Origin: Bacteroidota bacterium
GTDB lineage: Bacteria > Bacteroidota > Bacteroidia > AKYH767-A > OLB10
DNA length: 64,000 nt
Reading direction: 5' to 3'
Assembly (NCBI GenBank): GCA_016713925.1
Contig: JADJOH010000002.1
Span: 62,001-126,000, forward strand
Shown: in pieces, positions 9,065 to 18,853 of the stretch
Position numbering within the stretch: the stretch's first letter is position 1
Layout: each line of letters opens with the position of its first letter
Notes under the pieces: generated by a model
The model's database searches: none
What the model was told of the DNA's origin: nothing
Seen by the model: the letters and a program-made list of their open reading frames with translations, nothing else
Position numbers and translations under genes: made by a program

Positions 9065-10132
9065 TCAATGATTTTTCCTGAAACCCATGATATAGTTGCG
9101 CACAGTATCCGGGAGTGACGTTTGATCCGCCGGAAAAAAAGAAGGGGCAATGTCGAGAATGAGCAGGGGAAGTTCTTTCAACAAATGTTGTAGTTCCGGA
9201 TTCAGCAAGCGCATATAATCTTTTCGGGTAGTGAGGAGGAAAGTCTGATCCGGGAGGGCAGAAGCAAAGGATATAAACCTGTTCTTCAACTTAATGATAT
9301 CTCCCACCGAATAAGGATGATGATCGGGAAAAACACAGGTTTCAACCGCTATGGCTTTCGAAGAAACGAAGTCGATTAATCCCTGAGGATTCGCAATACC
9401 ACACAACAGCATCACCTTTGATTTTTTAAGAATTTCCAGTGGCAAATGGGTCCCATCAGTACGCTGCAAGGGGTCACGGTAATGAATATACGAAAAATAG
9501 ATCTGCTGGTGCTGCAAGGGTTTCAGCTCTTCCCTGATTTTTTGTCTTTCTTGCACGGTAACTTGCGGAAGACATTTGGTCACTACAATGGCATCCGCCC
9601 GTTTCGCCCCTACAGCCGGTTCACGGAGATTACCCGAGGGGAGAAGGCTATCGCTGTAGTAAGGTTTTGAAAACTCCGTCAGTAGTATAGCATACCCGGG
9701 CTTCACATACCTATGCTGGAAAGCATCATCGAGAAGAATCACATCAGGCGGTGAACCCTCTGCAAGTAAGCGACGAATTCCTTCTACCCTATCCTCGCAA
9801 ACAGCTACAATGACATTATCTAGTGTATGAACATACTGTAGTGGTTCATCACCCGACTGCCGTGCAGTATCCTCTTTCGAAACAAAGCGAAAACCCCTGG
9901 TTGACCGACCATATCCACGACTGAGGATAGCCACTTTAAACTCTTTCGAGAGTGCCCCTGCGAGCAATTGCACCAGGGGCGATTTTCCGGTTCCCCCTGC
10001 AGAGAGATTCCCGATGACCACCACAGGAACAGGGAAATCCACCTGCTTCAGGAGTCCCAGCCCGAACCCCATGTTCCTCAGGTACACCGCCACACCATAC
10101 ACCCATGAAAGGGGCCAGAGGAGTTTTCTCAT
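9065..10132 (-). CDS. lpxK: Tetraacyldisaccharide 4'-kinase LpxK
   Basis: LpxK phosphorylates the 4' position of the lipid A disaccharide precursor at the inner membrane. The Walker A loop is GNLSAGGTGKSP at residues 41-52, followed by the family motif LSRGYGRSTRGF and DDAFQHRYV (Walker-B-like) near 137-145. The length of 355 residues is normal, and an N-terminal hydrophobic segment fits membrane association. A -7 box TATTTTTG stands only 4 nt before the ATG. It diverges from the NIF3-like gene. Confidence 0.95.
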   Translation of the reverse strand: MRKLLWPLSWVYGVAVYLRNMGFGLGLLKQVDFPVPVVVIGNLSAGGTGKSPLVQLLAGALSKEFKVAILSRGYGRSTRGFRFVSKEDTARQSGDEPLQYVHTLDNVIVAVCEDRVEGIRRLLAEGSPPDVILLDDAFQHRYVKPGYAILLTEFSKPYYSDSLLPSGNLREPAVGAKRADAIVVTKCLPQVTVQERQKIREELKPLQHQQIYFSYIHYRDPLQRTDGTHLPLEILKKSKVMLLCGIANPQGLIDFVSSKAIAVETCVFPDHHPYSVGDIIKLKNRFISFASALPDQTFLLTTRKDYMRLLNPELQHLLKELPLLILDIAPSFFPADQTSLPDTVRNYIMGFRKNH

Positions 10133-10136
10133 GGTT

Positions 10137-10144
10137 CAAAAATA
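10137..10144 (-). promoter_or_regulatory. -7 box TATTTTTG, 4 nt before the lpxK ATG
   Basis: This matches TAnnTTTG on the minus strand. The short distance to the start codon would make the transcript leaderless or nearly so. Confidence 0.45.
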
Positions 10145-10169
10145 CGCCATAATCTCAAAACAGGTTGAT

Positions 10170-10177
10170 TACCTTTG
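10170..10177 (+). promoter_or_regulatory. -7 box TACCTTTG for the NIF3-like gene
   Basis: This matches TAnnTTTG and lies 19 nt before ATG 10197. It supports that start rather than a much longer upstream extension overlapping lpxK. Confidence 0.55.
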
Positions 10178-10196
10178 GAGCCAGAAAAATAAATAT

Positions 10197-11294
10197 ATGC
10201 CACTTCTCTCTGAAATCATTCAACAACTGGAACAACTTGCCCCCCCTTCGTTGCAGGAAAGCTACGATAACTCAGGGCTGATTACCGGCGATCTTTCGAA
10301 AGAAATTACAGGAGCACTGATTTGTCTGGATGCTACAGAAGAAATCATTGAAGAAGCGATTCGGAAAAACTGCAACCTTGTTATTGCCCATCATCCGATC
10401 ATTTTTAAAGGACTCAAAAAAATCACAGGTGATAATTATATCGAACGGGTCATCATCAAAGCCATTCGGGAAGGTATCGCCATCTATGCCATCCACACTA
10501 ACCTTGATAATGTCCGCAAGGGGGTGAATGAAAAAATATGCAGGCAATTAGGACTTGAAAAAAAGAAGATCCTGGCTCCTGCAAAAGGGCTTTTAAAAAA
10601 GCTCGTCACCTTTTCACCACTCACCCATGCAGAAGAGGTACGTAACGCCCTCTTTGAAGCCGGCGCAGGGCATATTGGACATTACAGTGAATGCAGTTTC
10701 AGCAGCACGGGAACCGGCAGTTTTAAAGGAGATGCGGCAAGTCAGCCTTTTGTTGGAGAAAAAGGAGAACGCCATTCAGAAAAAGAAGAACGCATTGAAG
10801 TCATTTTTCCGGAATGGAAAGAAAAAAGTATCCTTCAGTCGCTGCGAAGTGCCCATCCCTATGAAGAAATCGCCTTCGACATTTACCGGCTCGACAACGC
10901 CTTTTCAGAGACGGGCTCGGGGATGATGGGAGAATTGGCGCAGGAAATGCCGATTGAAGCCTTCCTTGATTTTGTGAAAGAAAAAATGAAAACAAAGGTC
11001 ATCCGGCATACCGTACTTCATCAAAAGTCGGTCAAAAGGATCGCCGTTTGTGGCGGATCAGGCAGTTTTTTACTGGAGATGGCCATCCGGCAACAGGCCG
11101 ATGTTTTCATCAGTGGAGATTTTAAATACCATCAATTCTTCGATGCGGACCGAAAAATAATCATAGCGGATATCGGACACTTTGAAAGTGAACAGTTTAC
11201 GATCGACCTCATCCGTGATTATCTACGGGAAAAATTTACTACATTTGCGGTCCCTTTAACGGAAACTAACACCAATCCCATTTATTATCGCTAA
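10197..11294 (+). CDS. NIF3-like dinuclear metal centre hexameric protein
   Basis: This is a 365-residue member of the NIF3/YbgI family, whose biochemical role is not settled (it has been annotated as GTP cyclohydrolase I type 2). Metal-binding motifs are visible: AHHPIIFK near the N-terminus, IHTNLDN, and the C-terminal SGDFKYHQFFDA and DIGHFESE. A middle insert of about 100 residues is usual for Bacteroidota members. The frame stays open back to 10014 but would overlap lpxK; ATG 10197 follows a good -7 box and gives the family start PLLSEIIQQLE. The zinc-ribbon gene starts 2 nt after the stop, so they form an operon. Confidence 0.92.
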   Translation: MPLLSEIIQQLEQLAPPSLQESYDNSGLITGDLSKEITGALICLDATEEIIEEAIRKNCNLVIAHHPIIFKGLKKITGDNYIERVIIKAIREGIAIYAIHTNLDNVRKGVNEKICRQLGLEKKKILAPAKGLLKKLVTFSPLTHAEEVRNALFEAGAGHIGHYSECSFSSTGTGSFKGDAASQPFVGEKGERHSEKEERIEVIFPEWKEKSILQSLRSAHPYEEIAFDIYRLDNAFSETGSGMMGELAQEMPIEAFLDFVKEKMKTKVIRHTVLHQKSVKRIAVCGGSGSFLLEMAIRQQADVFISGDFKYHQFFDADRKIIIADIGHFESEQFTIDLIRDYLREKFTTFAVPLTETNTNPIYYR

Positions 11295-11296
11295 GC

Positions 11297-12121
11297 ATGG
11301 CCGCTAAAAAATCATCCACCAAAGTCGAAACGGAAGTTGCAGAAATTCCAAAAAAGCAGACGCCGATTGTACGTCATATCGACAAGGGAGACAACACCAT
11401 TGAAGATAAGCTCAGAGCCCTCTATCAATTACAGCTCATTGACAGTCAAATTGACCGTATCCGAATCACCCGTGGTGAATTGCCGATGGAGGTAAGTGAT
11501 CTGGAAGATGAAGTTGCGGGTTTACAGACCAGGATCAATAAATACTCTGAAGAAGTCAAGGATCTCGAAGATCAGATCAAGAACCGTAAAAACACGGTGA
11601 AGGATGCACAGGCCTTGATTAAAAAATACCAGACTCAGCAAGGCAGCGTAAAAAACAACCGTGAATTTGATTCCATCAATAAAGAGATAGAATACCAGCA
11701 GCTGGAAATTCAATTGTGCGAAAAACGCATGAAGGAACATGCGGCTGACCTTGCGGCGAAAAAACTTATTCTTGAAGCGTCTGAGAAAGCCGTTGAAGAA
11801 CGCACTCAGGACTTAGACAATAAGAAAAACGAATTGGCCTCCATCATTGCTGAAACTGAAAAAGAAGAAGCAGAATTAACTACTGAATCGAATAAAGCCT
11901 CTGACATCATTGAAGAGCGTCTGTTGATTGCCTACAAGCGCATTCGTGACAATGCCCGCAATGGCTTAGCTGTTGTGAGTATTACCAGAGATGCTTGTGG
12001 CGGCTGTTTTAACAAGATTCCACCACAGCGCCAGTTGGATATTCGTCAACGCAAAAAAGTAATCGTTTGCGAACATTGCGGACGTATTCTGGTGGATGCG
12101 AGTATTCTGGAAAGAGATTAA
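11297..12121 (+). CDS. Coiled-coil protein with C-terminal C4 zinc ribbon (DUF164/CT398-like)
   Basis: After a charged N-terminus, residues of about 40-215 form a long coiled coil rich in E, K and Q heptads. The C-terminus holds a C4 zinc ribbon with CxxC pairs at C234/C237 and C258/C261. This architecture, and the position directly after a NIF3-like gene, are conserved across Bacteroidota and other phyla. The function is unsettled; CT398 relatives have been linked to sigma-54 and to flagellar or secretion proteins. A terminator follows. Confidence 0.88.
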   Translation: MAAKKSSTKVETEVAEIPKKQTPIVRHIDKGDNTIEDKLRALYQLQLIDSQIDRIRITRGELPMEVSDLEDEVAGLQTRINKYSEEVKDLEDQIKNRKNTVKDAQALIKKYQTQQGSVKNNREFDSINKEIEYQQLEIQLCEKRMKEHAADLAAKKLILEASEKAVEERTQDLDNKKNELASIIAETEKEEAELTTESNKASDIIEERLLIAYKRIRDNARNGLAVVSITRDACGGCFNKIPPQRQLDIRQRKKVIVCEHCGRILVDASILERD

Positions 12122-12143
12122 TGCTACACCATAGAAAGTATAG

Positions 12144-12172
12144 AGCCGGGATATATGTTCCGGCTTTTTTTA
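12144..12172 (+). terminator. Rho-independent terminator of the NIF3/zinc-ribbon operon
   Basis: The stem AGCCGG/CCGGCT has a 10-nt loop and is followed by a T7 tract. It sits 22 nt after the stop. The next 230 bases up to 12403 are AT-rich, with a short tract of CCGTG/TGTGG words near 12275-12315 and no gene seen. Confidence 0.8.
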
Positions 12173-12403
12173 TTGTAATGGAAATCATAATAGACTAAAG
12201 ACTGTGGCGTTGGAACAAAAGAATTTAATGCTAATAAGTAGTATCAGTACACCATTCTTAAACATCTAACATTTCTCCGTGAAACTCCGTGTAAACTTTG
12301 TGAACTCTGTGGTTAAAAAGAAATCTATATCTTAAAAAACGATTGAGATTTTAGTATGATTATAGCATTTTGTCAAACCAAAAAGTTCTTTTCCTTCGAC
12401 GGT

Positions 12404-13567
12404 TTAATTTTCCGTTTTCAGGTACCGCTCACTCTTTTTCCCTTCAAATATATCAAAGCCCAGGAGCCGACATTCCAGGGGTCCGTTAAATAGCTTTATC
12501 CGCCGATTAGGATGCAGACCAATCGCTTTAGCACCTTCGGGACTTCCTGTAAAAATCCATGCTTTAAAGCCGGTATAATGATGTTTCAGCCGCGTTCCTA
12601 TTTCACTGTACAACTTCTCCAAATCGTCTACATTTAATTTCTCACCGTAAGGAGGATTAATGATGACCACTCCCCTTTTCAGCCCATGTTCAAAATCAAG
12701 AAAATCACCGAGGTGCAGTGTAATCATATCTTCCACACCGGCCGCTTCAATATTGGCTTTTGCTTTTTCGAGCACCCATTTATTCAACTCATTGCCTAGA
12801 ATCTTCACTTCTGTATCTGTGATGCGTTCCATTTGCTTTTCACGGATCAGTTTATAAAGTTCAGCATCGAAACCGGGCCATCTTTCAAAAGCAAAGGACT
12901 CCCGGAAGGTTCCCGGAGGAATTTTAGCAGCAATCAGCGCGGCTTCAATCAGAATTGTTCCGGAACCACACATAAAATCCACGAGGGGAATATGAGGTTC
13001 CCATTCACTCAGGAGAATAATTCCGGCGGCAAGGACTTCGCTCAGCGGGGCTTTATCCACTTCCTTTCGATAGCCCCTCAGATGCAGTGATGCACCGGAA
13101 GAATTAATCAATACCTGACACTTCTCTTTATTGATGAATAAAATCACTTCGAGATGTGGATTTTCCTTATCGACATTGGGCCGCCTATCGTGTGCTTTCC
13201 GGAATTGATCCACGATGGCATCCTTCGCTTTGAGTGCAGGGAAGAGATTATTCTCAAACAAACCGGAGTTCAGGATACACCGTACGGCCAGTGTTTGATC
13301 CACCTCCATGTACTTTGACCAATCGGTCGCTATGACACCGTTATAGATATCATCACCATTCGTCACCTCGAAATCGGAAATCCGAATCATAACGCGAAGG
13401 GCTGTCCGAAGAGAAAAGTTCGCTTTATACACAAAACCCATATCACCCACACAGGAAACCGCGCGTGTGTGTATCTCTACATCTTTACCGCCAAGCGCAC
13501 GCACTTCTTCAGCCAGCACATCTTCGAGGCCGGCATAGGTTGAAATAACTAATTGCAGATCAGACAA
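12404..13567 (-). CDS. THUMP-domain class I SAM-dependent RNA methyltransferase (RlmL/YpsC-like)
   Basis: The THUMP RNA-binding domain lies in the first ~165 residues (YAGLEDVLAEEVRALG at the start). A Rossmann methyltransferase follows, with DFMCGSGTILIEAA as motif I and catalytic NPPYGEKL at 304-311, the signature of N-methylation of RNA bases. Length and order match the N-terminal half of RlmL and B. subtilis YpsC, so 23S rRNA m2G methylation is likely. There is no ATG: the start is TTG 13567, as the frame is closed just upstream and the -7 box lies at 13587-13594. Confidence 0.9.
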   Translation of the reverse strand: MSDLQLVISTYAGLEDVLAEEVRALGGKDVEIHTRAVSCVGDMGFVYKANFSLRTALRVMIRISDFEVTNGDDIYNGVIATDWSKYMEVDQTLAVRCILNSGLFENNLFPALKAKDAIVDQFRKAHDRRPNVDKENPHLEVILFINKEKCQVLINSSGASLHLRGYRKEVDKAPLSEVLAAGIILLSEWEPHIPLVDFMCGSGTILIEAALIAAKIPPGTFRESFAFERWPGFDAELYKLIREKQMERITDTEVKILGNELNKWVLEKAKANIEAAGVEDMITLHLGDFLDFEHGLKRGVVIINPPYGEKLNVDDLEKLYSEIGTRLKHHYTGFKAWIFTGSPEGAKAIGLHPNRRIKLFNGPLECRLLGFDIFEGKKSERYLKTEN

Positions 13568-13586
13568 GGGATTAAATTTATTGCTC

Positions 13587-13594
13587 CAAAGTTA
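13587..13594 (-). promoter_or_regulatory. -7 box TAACTTTG for the THUMP methyltransferase
   Basis: This matches TAnnTTTG on the minus strand, 19 nt from the TTG start, and supports that non-ATG start. Confidence 0.5.
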
Positions 13595-13678
13595 ATCAAA
13601 AACAGTCAACCGTCCCTATGCTATGAAAATGCGAGAAACAGATCCTCCTCCGTCCTTGCACTTCACCCTAGCTACGCT

Positions 13679-15853
13679 TTACTCCTTGATAAAATATGTT
13701 CCGGTTTGACCATCAGGAGTTGTCACCGAAAGAACATATCCACCTTCCTTCAATGCTGAAATATCAATACTATTAACTGTGATTAAACCTGATTGAACCA
13801 GCCGTCCGTTAAAATCAAAAATATTGAATTGAAGTGGCAAGGCTGTTTTCTCATTTATATATAAAACATCGGAGGCCGGGTTCGGATAAACCATCGTGTT
13901 ATTTGATTCGGATATTAAATCCGGCAATGCTGTTGACAGGCTTCCCGGAGTATTAAAATAAAACGATCCGAAATACCAAAGCGACCAGGTACCATTGTAC
14001 TGTTCACGAAAGGAATATTCATAAAAAGTGGAAGGACTTAATCCTGTAATGCGCTTTAATCCGTTAGCATTGATGGTATAGCTCCAGTTGGTAGAGCCAT
14101 AAGGTCTATAACGGAATTGCATTTGAGAAATCAAAGGTGATTTAAGCCAATAGATCCTAACTGTTGTGCTGTCCTCTGCTCGTTCTGCCAACATGGTGCT
14201 TAAATGAGGATGATTCACAAAACCGGTATTGTAATGAATGGTATCAGACCAGTCAGACCATGTACCTGAACAATCGGCTCGCAACTGAAATAAATAATCA
14301 GTGATAGTATCCAAATTATTCACAGCAAAATAACTTCTTAATGTGGAGTCCAGCGTCCAGGAAACAGCAGATGACTTTTTATAGCGAATCTGATAACGCG
14401 TGCTTTGATCCAGCCTATTCCAGACCAGATGTGTGGTGGTAGGTGATATCGGCACATTCACAATGACCGATGGGGTATGACAGGCTTGCATTAGATTGGT
14501 ATCATACACAAATAAAGGGATACTTGCTTCATATGGATTCCGGGCTTGCCGGAAAATCAACTTCGAATCGATGGTACCAAGTATGGTATTAAATCCCTGA
14601 CCGGAAGTTGGGTACCAGTTGTTGAGTAAATGTGTTTCCTGAATTCTTCTATCACCATTCACAGCACCGGTACCATCAGCCTGCCACATCTCCGGTCCAT
14701 AAATAGAATCTTTTCCGGCATAAAATAATTTTGAACCTGAAAACAAATACTTCCCATCGCTTAAATAGAAATAATAAAAGAAAGGATATGCCGAAAGATA
14801 GGAAGAATCCTGTGCCACATCATATTTATAATAAGAAGGCGAATAAAAACTCGCGAACATCACATTTCCATCCACAATCGGAAAAGTATTAGAAGTTAAA
14901 ATTCCATTGGTAACATTAGAAAGTCTCACTGTTCCCGTTGGTGTGCCATCACTTCTCCATAACTGATAACCCATGGAATCATTTTTTGCTGCAAAGTAGA
15001 GTGTATCACCGAGATGTGTCATTGTTACCGTACTAAAAACATCCAAAACTCCATTTGCAGGGCCGGGATTAATATCTGCTACCTGTACCGTACCGGAATT
15101 AGACCCGTCTGTTTTCCATAACTCCCAACCCGAACTGGTATTTGCCATAAAATAGAGTGCATTTGTGGTCGCATGAAAATTACAGGGAAGTGAGGCACCA
15201 ACTGCACCATTCAGGTCTTTCAACAAATACGTACCACCGGGTGTTCCATTGCTTCGCCATAATTCCTCACCTGTATTATTATTTCCTGCAGAGAAATACA
15301 ATTTACCATTGAAGCCGGTAAGACCTCTCACGATCTGAAAACTTGCAATTGAAAAAGTTCCCTGACTTGTTCCATCAGAGCGGTAAAGTGAAGAGCCGGT
15401 ATTTCCTGTAAAAAAAAGGAGCGAATCCACAGAAGCAAACTCGCCGGGAGCAGAACCAGCGGTACCATTTACAAGATCCGCGACCATGTATGTGCCCTGC
15501 GGAGTGCCATCCGTTCGCCACAACTCCACACCGTGAAGGCTATCATTCCCTCTGAAATAAACCAGATTGTCATGAACGATGGCCGTATAATCGAAATAGT
15601 CAGCGATGCCACTACCTGTACCCGGCCAAATATCGTTCAGCATAAATGTACCCTGCGTAGTGCCGTCCGTACACCAAAGTTCTCTTCCATAACCGTCATC
15701 ATAAGCACTAAATATCAGTTTGCCGTTCAATTGAAGCGAAGAGGATGGCCCTCCAAACTGATCGGTTTCAAATGAAAATATTTTTTCGCACTGAGCGATT
15801 AACAAATGAGACCATAAAATCAGGAATGACAATGCAGCTGCTTTCTTAATCAT
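13679..15853 (-). CDS. ELWxxDGT repeat protein with fibronectin type III-like modules and T9SS sorting domain
   Basis: The signal peptide ends near residue 20 (LIAQ). Residues of about 30-450 hold repeats with the signature ELWR(T/S)DGTpqGT, the ELWxxDGT family, probably a beta-propeller. Two fibronectin III-like units (TTTHLVWNRL... and STTVRIYWLKS...) follow at about 465-640. The C-terminus VYPNPASDVLYIN...GGYVLSV is a T9SS type A sorting domain. It should be secreted across the outer membrane. No enzyme motif is seen. Confidence 0.88.
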   Translation of the reverse strand: MIKKAAALSFLILWSHLLIAQCEKIFSFETDQFGGPSSSLQLNGKLIFSAYDDGYGRELWCTDGTTQGTFMLNDIWPGTGSGIADYFDYTAIVHDNLVYFRGNDSLHGVELWRTDGTPQGTYMVADLVNGTAGSAPGEFASVDSLLFFTGNTGSSLYRSDGTSQGTFSIASFQIVRGLTGFNGKLYFSAGNNNTGEELWRSNGTPGGTYLLKDLNGAVGASLPCNFHATTNALYFMANTSSGWELWKTDGSNSGTVQVADINPGPANGVLDVFSTVTMTHLGDTLYFAAKNDSMGYQLWRSDGTPTGTVRLSNVTNGILTSNTFPIVDGNVMFASFYSPSYYKYDVAQDSSYLSAYPFFYYFYLSDGKYLFSGSKLFYAGKDSIYGPEMWQADGTGAVNGDRRIQETHLLNNWYPTSGQGFNTILGTIDSKLIFRQARNPYEASIPLFVYDTNLMQACHTPSVIVNVPISPTTTHLVWNRLDQSTRYQIRYKKSSAVSWTLDSTLRSYFAVNNLDTITDYLFQLRADCSGTWSDWSDTIHYNTGFVNHPHLSTMLAERAEDSTTVRIYWLKSPLISQMQFRYRPYGSTNWSYTINANGLKRITGLSPSTFYEYSFREQYNGTWSLWYFGSFYFNTPGSLSTALPDLISESNNTMVYPNPASDVLYINEKTALPLQFNIFDFNGRLVQSGLITVNSIDISALKEGGYVLSVTTPDGQTGTYFIKE

Positions 15854-15911
15854 AAATTTTTATTATTTTAACCTTCGACGGTTCAGATGGAGGTTAATTT
15901 CATTAATTAGT

Positions 15912-15919
15912 CAAATATA
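15912..15919 (-). promoter_or_regulatory. -7 box TATATTTG for the ELWxxDGT gene
   Basis: This matches TAnnTTTG on the minus strand and lies 58 nt before the ATG at 15853. Confidence 0.45.
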
Positions 15920-15979
15920 AAAACTTAATTAAAAATAATTCATACAATGACATTAATTAATATTCAGTCCATAAAATCT

Positions 15980-15987
15980 TATTTTTG
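15980..15987 (+). promoter_or_regulatory. -7 box TATTTTTG for the class V PLP enzyme
   Basis: This matches TAnnTTTG and lies 17 nt before ATG 16005. No clear -33 TTG is seen. Confidence 0.5.
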
Positions 15988-16004
15988 CCTGATAGTTCAC
16001 CAAA

Positions 16005-17201
16005 ATGCAACCACTCCCTCCCTACTCCATCCATGAACAGCATTGGAATCATGATAAAAACACTGTCTTTTTAAATCACGGCTCCTTCGGCTCCTGTCCT
16101 GCAGCGATTCTTGAAAAACAATTTCAGTTAAAAATTCAAATTGAAAAAGATCCGGTGCTGGCGATGACGGAAAATTTCGAGCCGGTCTATCATGAAAACA
16201 AGGAAGCCCTCGCCAAATTTACCGGATGTGATGCGAATGATCTGGTTTTGATTAAAAATACGACGATGGGTGTCAACACCATTCTTCATTCGATCCATTT
16301 TAAAGAGGGAGATGAAATACTGACCCATAGTCATGCTTACGGCGCCTGTGTAAATGTTTTGAAATACTATGCTGAACTTAACAAATGCAAATTAATCATT
16401 GCAGATATCCCCTTCCCGGTTGCGCATGAAGATGAACTCACCACACCTCTCTTAAACGCGGTCACTTCAAAAACAAAACTGGTATTACTGGACCATATCA
16501 CCTCTGCGACAGGCATTATATTTCCCGTAGAAAAATTAACTCAACAACTGGAATCGCGGGGCATTGAAGTATTAATTGACGGTGCTCATGCTCCCGGAAT
16601 GATGGATTTGAATATTTCCTCTATCGGCGCCAGTTATTATACCGGAAATTGCCATAAATGGATTTGTAGTCCGAGAGGATCGGCCTTACTGCATGTCAGA
16701 AAAGACAAACAACATAAAATACGACCACTTCAAATTTCTCATTATCATGATTTGTATGCGGGTACTGATAAACACTGGAGTGCACAGTTCATCTGGCCGG
16801 GAACAGATGACTATAGTGCTTACTTCCTGATCAAGGACAGCATCCATTACATGCAATCTATTCTTGGCAGTTGGGAAGCACTTCGAAAAAACAACAGAAA
16901 CCTTTGTCTGGAAGCAAGAAAAATCATTTGTGAAGAACTCCGGATTGAAATTCCAACTCCTGATTCCCTCATTGGACATCTGGCCAGTATTCCTGTTCGT
17001 AATCATCCGGACGCACCCTCCAAATTTTTCAATATGGTTGTGCCCTTAAAAAAGCAATTGCTGGAGGAATACAAGATCCAGGTGCCTGTATTTTACTTTC
17101 ATAACAAAGATCCTAAATTGCTTTTAAGAATTTCTACGCAAGTGTATAATTCCGGAGAACAGTATGAATATCTGGCAGCGTGCATGAAGAAGTTACTTTA
17201 G
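16005..17201 (+). CDS. Class V aminotransferase-fold PLP enzyme (isopenicillin-N-epimerase-like)
   Basis: The 398-residue sequence has the start FLNHGSFGSCP typical of isopenicillin-N-epimerase-like and cysteine-desulfurase-like enzymes. It also has the cofactor-binding DGAHAPG (D192) and the Schiff-base lysine K218 in GNCHKWICSPRG. The exact substrate cannot be inferred: relatives include epimerases, desulfurases and kynureninase-like proteins. It appears to be a single-gene unit with its own promoter. Confidence 0.88.
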   Translation: MQPLPPYSIHEQHWNHDKNTVFLNHGSFGSCPAAILEKQFQLKIQIEKDPVLAMTENFEPVYHENKEALAKFTGCDANDLVLIKNTTMGVNTILHSIHFKEGDEILTHSHAYGACVNVLKYYAELNKCKLIIADIPFPVAHEDELTTPLLNAVTSKTKLVLLDHITSATGIIFPVEKLTQQLESRGIEVLIDGAHAPGMMDLNISSIGASYYTGNCHKWICSPRGSALLHVRKDKQHKIRPLQISHYHDLYAGTDKHWSAQFIWPGTDDYSAYFLIKDSIHYMQSILGSWEALRKNNRNLCLEARKIICEELRIEIPTPDSLIGHLASIPVRNHPDAPSKFFNMVVPLKKQLLEEYKIQVPVFYFHNKDPKLLLRISTQVYNSGEQYEYLAACMKKLL

Positions 17202-17290
17202 TTAGTAAATTAATATTTTCGCTTACCATTTAATTTGGTGTGAAATAAATTATATCTGGAAACTGCTTCGTCGAAAGTTGCAAAATTTAA

Positions 17291-17416
17291 GTGAGTAGAA
17301 ATAATCGTCTTCTAAGGATTTTTCCTCTGTAACCACTAAGTCACTAAGTTCACTTAGATCACTTAGTGTAAGAAAGAATCCTTAGTGTTTCTTGTGCTCT
17401 TAGTGTCTTAGTGGTA
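17291..17416. repeat. Dispersed CACTAAG repeat, copy 1
   Basis: A leader (GAAATAATCG.CTTC.AAGGA.TTTTCC) is followed by TAACCACTAAG words, and the element closes with the reverse complement CTTAGTGGT. The same leader and core occur at 40761 and 61472. It fills most of the 277-bp gap between two genes. Confidence 0.75.
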
Positions 17417-17478
17417 AAAATAAAGATGAATATATTGTGAAAGAAAATTACAATATGAAAACATTTGTTTTGGAGGAC

Positions 17479-18786
17479 TTAGTTTAGAACTAGTTTTTGG
17501 ATAGTAACATTTCCGGTTTCATGGATGAAGTGTAAAAAGTAAATTCCTCTGTTCATGAAGCCGGTGGAGATTTCAGTATTGGTTTGGAGGTTTTGCCAGG
17601 TATTTATTTCGCGGCCAGTGAGGTCGGTGATTTTTAGTTGATGGTTGCCGGGACTTGTGAAATTTATTTTAAAATAATCAGTTGCGGGATTGGGGAAAAT
17701 GGTAATGAGGGGTTGGTTCCTGATGACTGGAAGAGATGCAGTATTGCACATTGCTTCATTTAACTTGATCCAGATGGTATCATTGAAAGTGATGGGCACC
17801 TCCCCTACTCCCGGTGCATTGCCCAATCTCACATAGACAAGATTTAGGGAAGGCACTACATTTAATATTTGTCCGTCCTTGCCGAGAGCTGCATACATAT
17901 CAGCAGGTGCATGGGTATTTAGCGGACCGTTAAACACAAACTGCAATCCCGGGGCCATGAAGGAGGATTTCCCATTTAACCACCAGAGATAACCATATGC
18001 ATCATTAAGGTTTTGCGAAGTGTTAATCATCTGATTAAAATAAGAAGTATCTGTCATGATCTGATTGCCATTCCAGTTTCCATGGTTTAACATCAGCAAT
18101 CCGAATCGCGCCATACTTCTCGGTTTGCTGAAAAAAACATTGTTGTATCCTGAAGGGAAAAAAGCGCCGGTCATCCCTGTAGGAATTTTGACTTTTTGGT
18201 TGAAGTAATTGTTGAGACTTATCCCTGTCGCCGACTCGATCACACTATCCAGTAAGGTATAGGGTCCGTTATGATAGGCCCAGCGTGTGCCGGCATCCGC
18301 TAAATACTGCAAGCAGGTATCCAACGTACAATAATGATCAGGAACACCATCGTCAAGTCCGGAGGTCATGGTGAGTTGATTTCGAATGGTAATCTTTTCT
18401 TCTTTTAACGGAGGGCAATCTGTCCAGCCGGTGCCGAGGTAGGTGGAGGTCGTATCGGTGATGGAAAGTAATCCTTCCTGCTGCGCGATGCCTACTGTAA
18501 ATGCGGTGAGGGTTTTTCCGGCGGAGGCCCAATACCAGAGACTATCCGCGGTAAATGTTCCGAAATATTTTTCGATCACAATTTTTCCATCTTTCAACAG
18601 AATAAATGCTTTGGTATTTTTATTTTCCAGATAATCGGTCAGCGAATCAATTTTATCCGGACACCATCCCAGGGAAACAGGAGAAATTGTATCCCAGGCA
18701 TTGCCTGTTAATGGAGGAAAATAAAGATTTTGGGCTTGACTATTCAGGAAAATAACTAAGAATAATCCGGTTATAAGTGCTTTCAT
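17479..18786 (-). CDS. Serine hydrolase, class C beta-lactamase fold, with T9SS sorting domain
   Basis: After a signal peptide (about 1-18), the beta-lactamase/transpeptidase-like domain has the catalytic SxxK tetrad S88-A-G-K91 and the YxN motif at Y171/N173. The C-terminus (IFPNPATDYFKINF, LTGREINTW, RGIYFLHF) is a T9SS type A sorting domain. It is probably a secreted esterase, peptidase or amidase acting outside the cell. True beta-lactam resistance is not implied, as this fold covers many hydrolases. The start is ATG 18786. Confidence 0.87.
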   Translation of the reverse strand: MKALITGLFLVIFLNSQAQNLYFPPLTGNAWDTISPVSLGWCPDKIDSLTDYLENKNTKAFILLKDGKIVIEKYFGTFTADSLWYWASAGKTLTAFTVGIAQQEGLLSITDTTSTYLGTGWTDCPPLKEEKITIRNQLTMTSGLDDGVPDHYCTLDTCLQYLADAGTRWAYHNGPYTLLDSVIESATGISLNNYFNQKVKIPTGMTGAFFPSGYNNVFFSKPRSMARFGLLMLNHGNWNGNQIMTDTSYFNQMINTSQNLNDAYGYLWWLNGKSSFMAPGLQFVFNGPLNTHAPADMYAALGKDGQILNVVPSLNLVYVRLGNAPGVGEVPITFNDTIWIKLNEAMCNTASLPVIRNQPLITIFPNPATDYFKINFTSPGNHQLKITDLTGREINTWQNLQTNTEISTGFMNRGIYFLHFIHETGNVTIQKLVLN

Positions 18787-18853
18787 AATTTAATAGGGAT
18801 GAATTTGGATGCCCGATGCATTCCAAAGTTTAATACGGTATTAAAAATAAATA

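Noticed and set aside
10014..10196. N-terminal extension of the NIF3-like gene
   Set aside because: It overlaps lpxK on the other strand and lies upstream of the -7 box at 10170.
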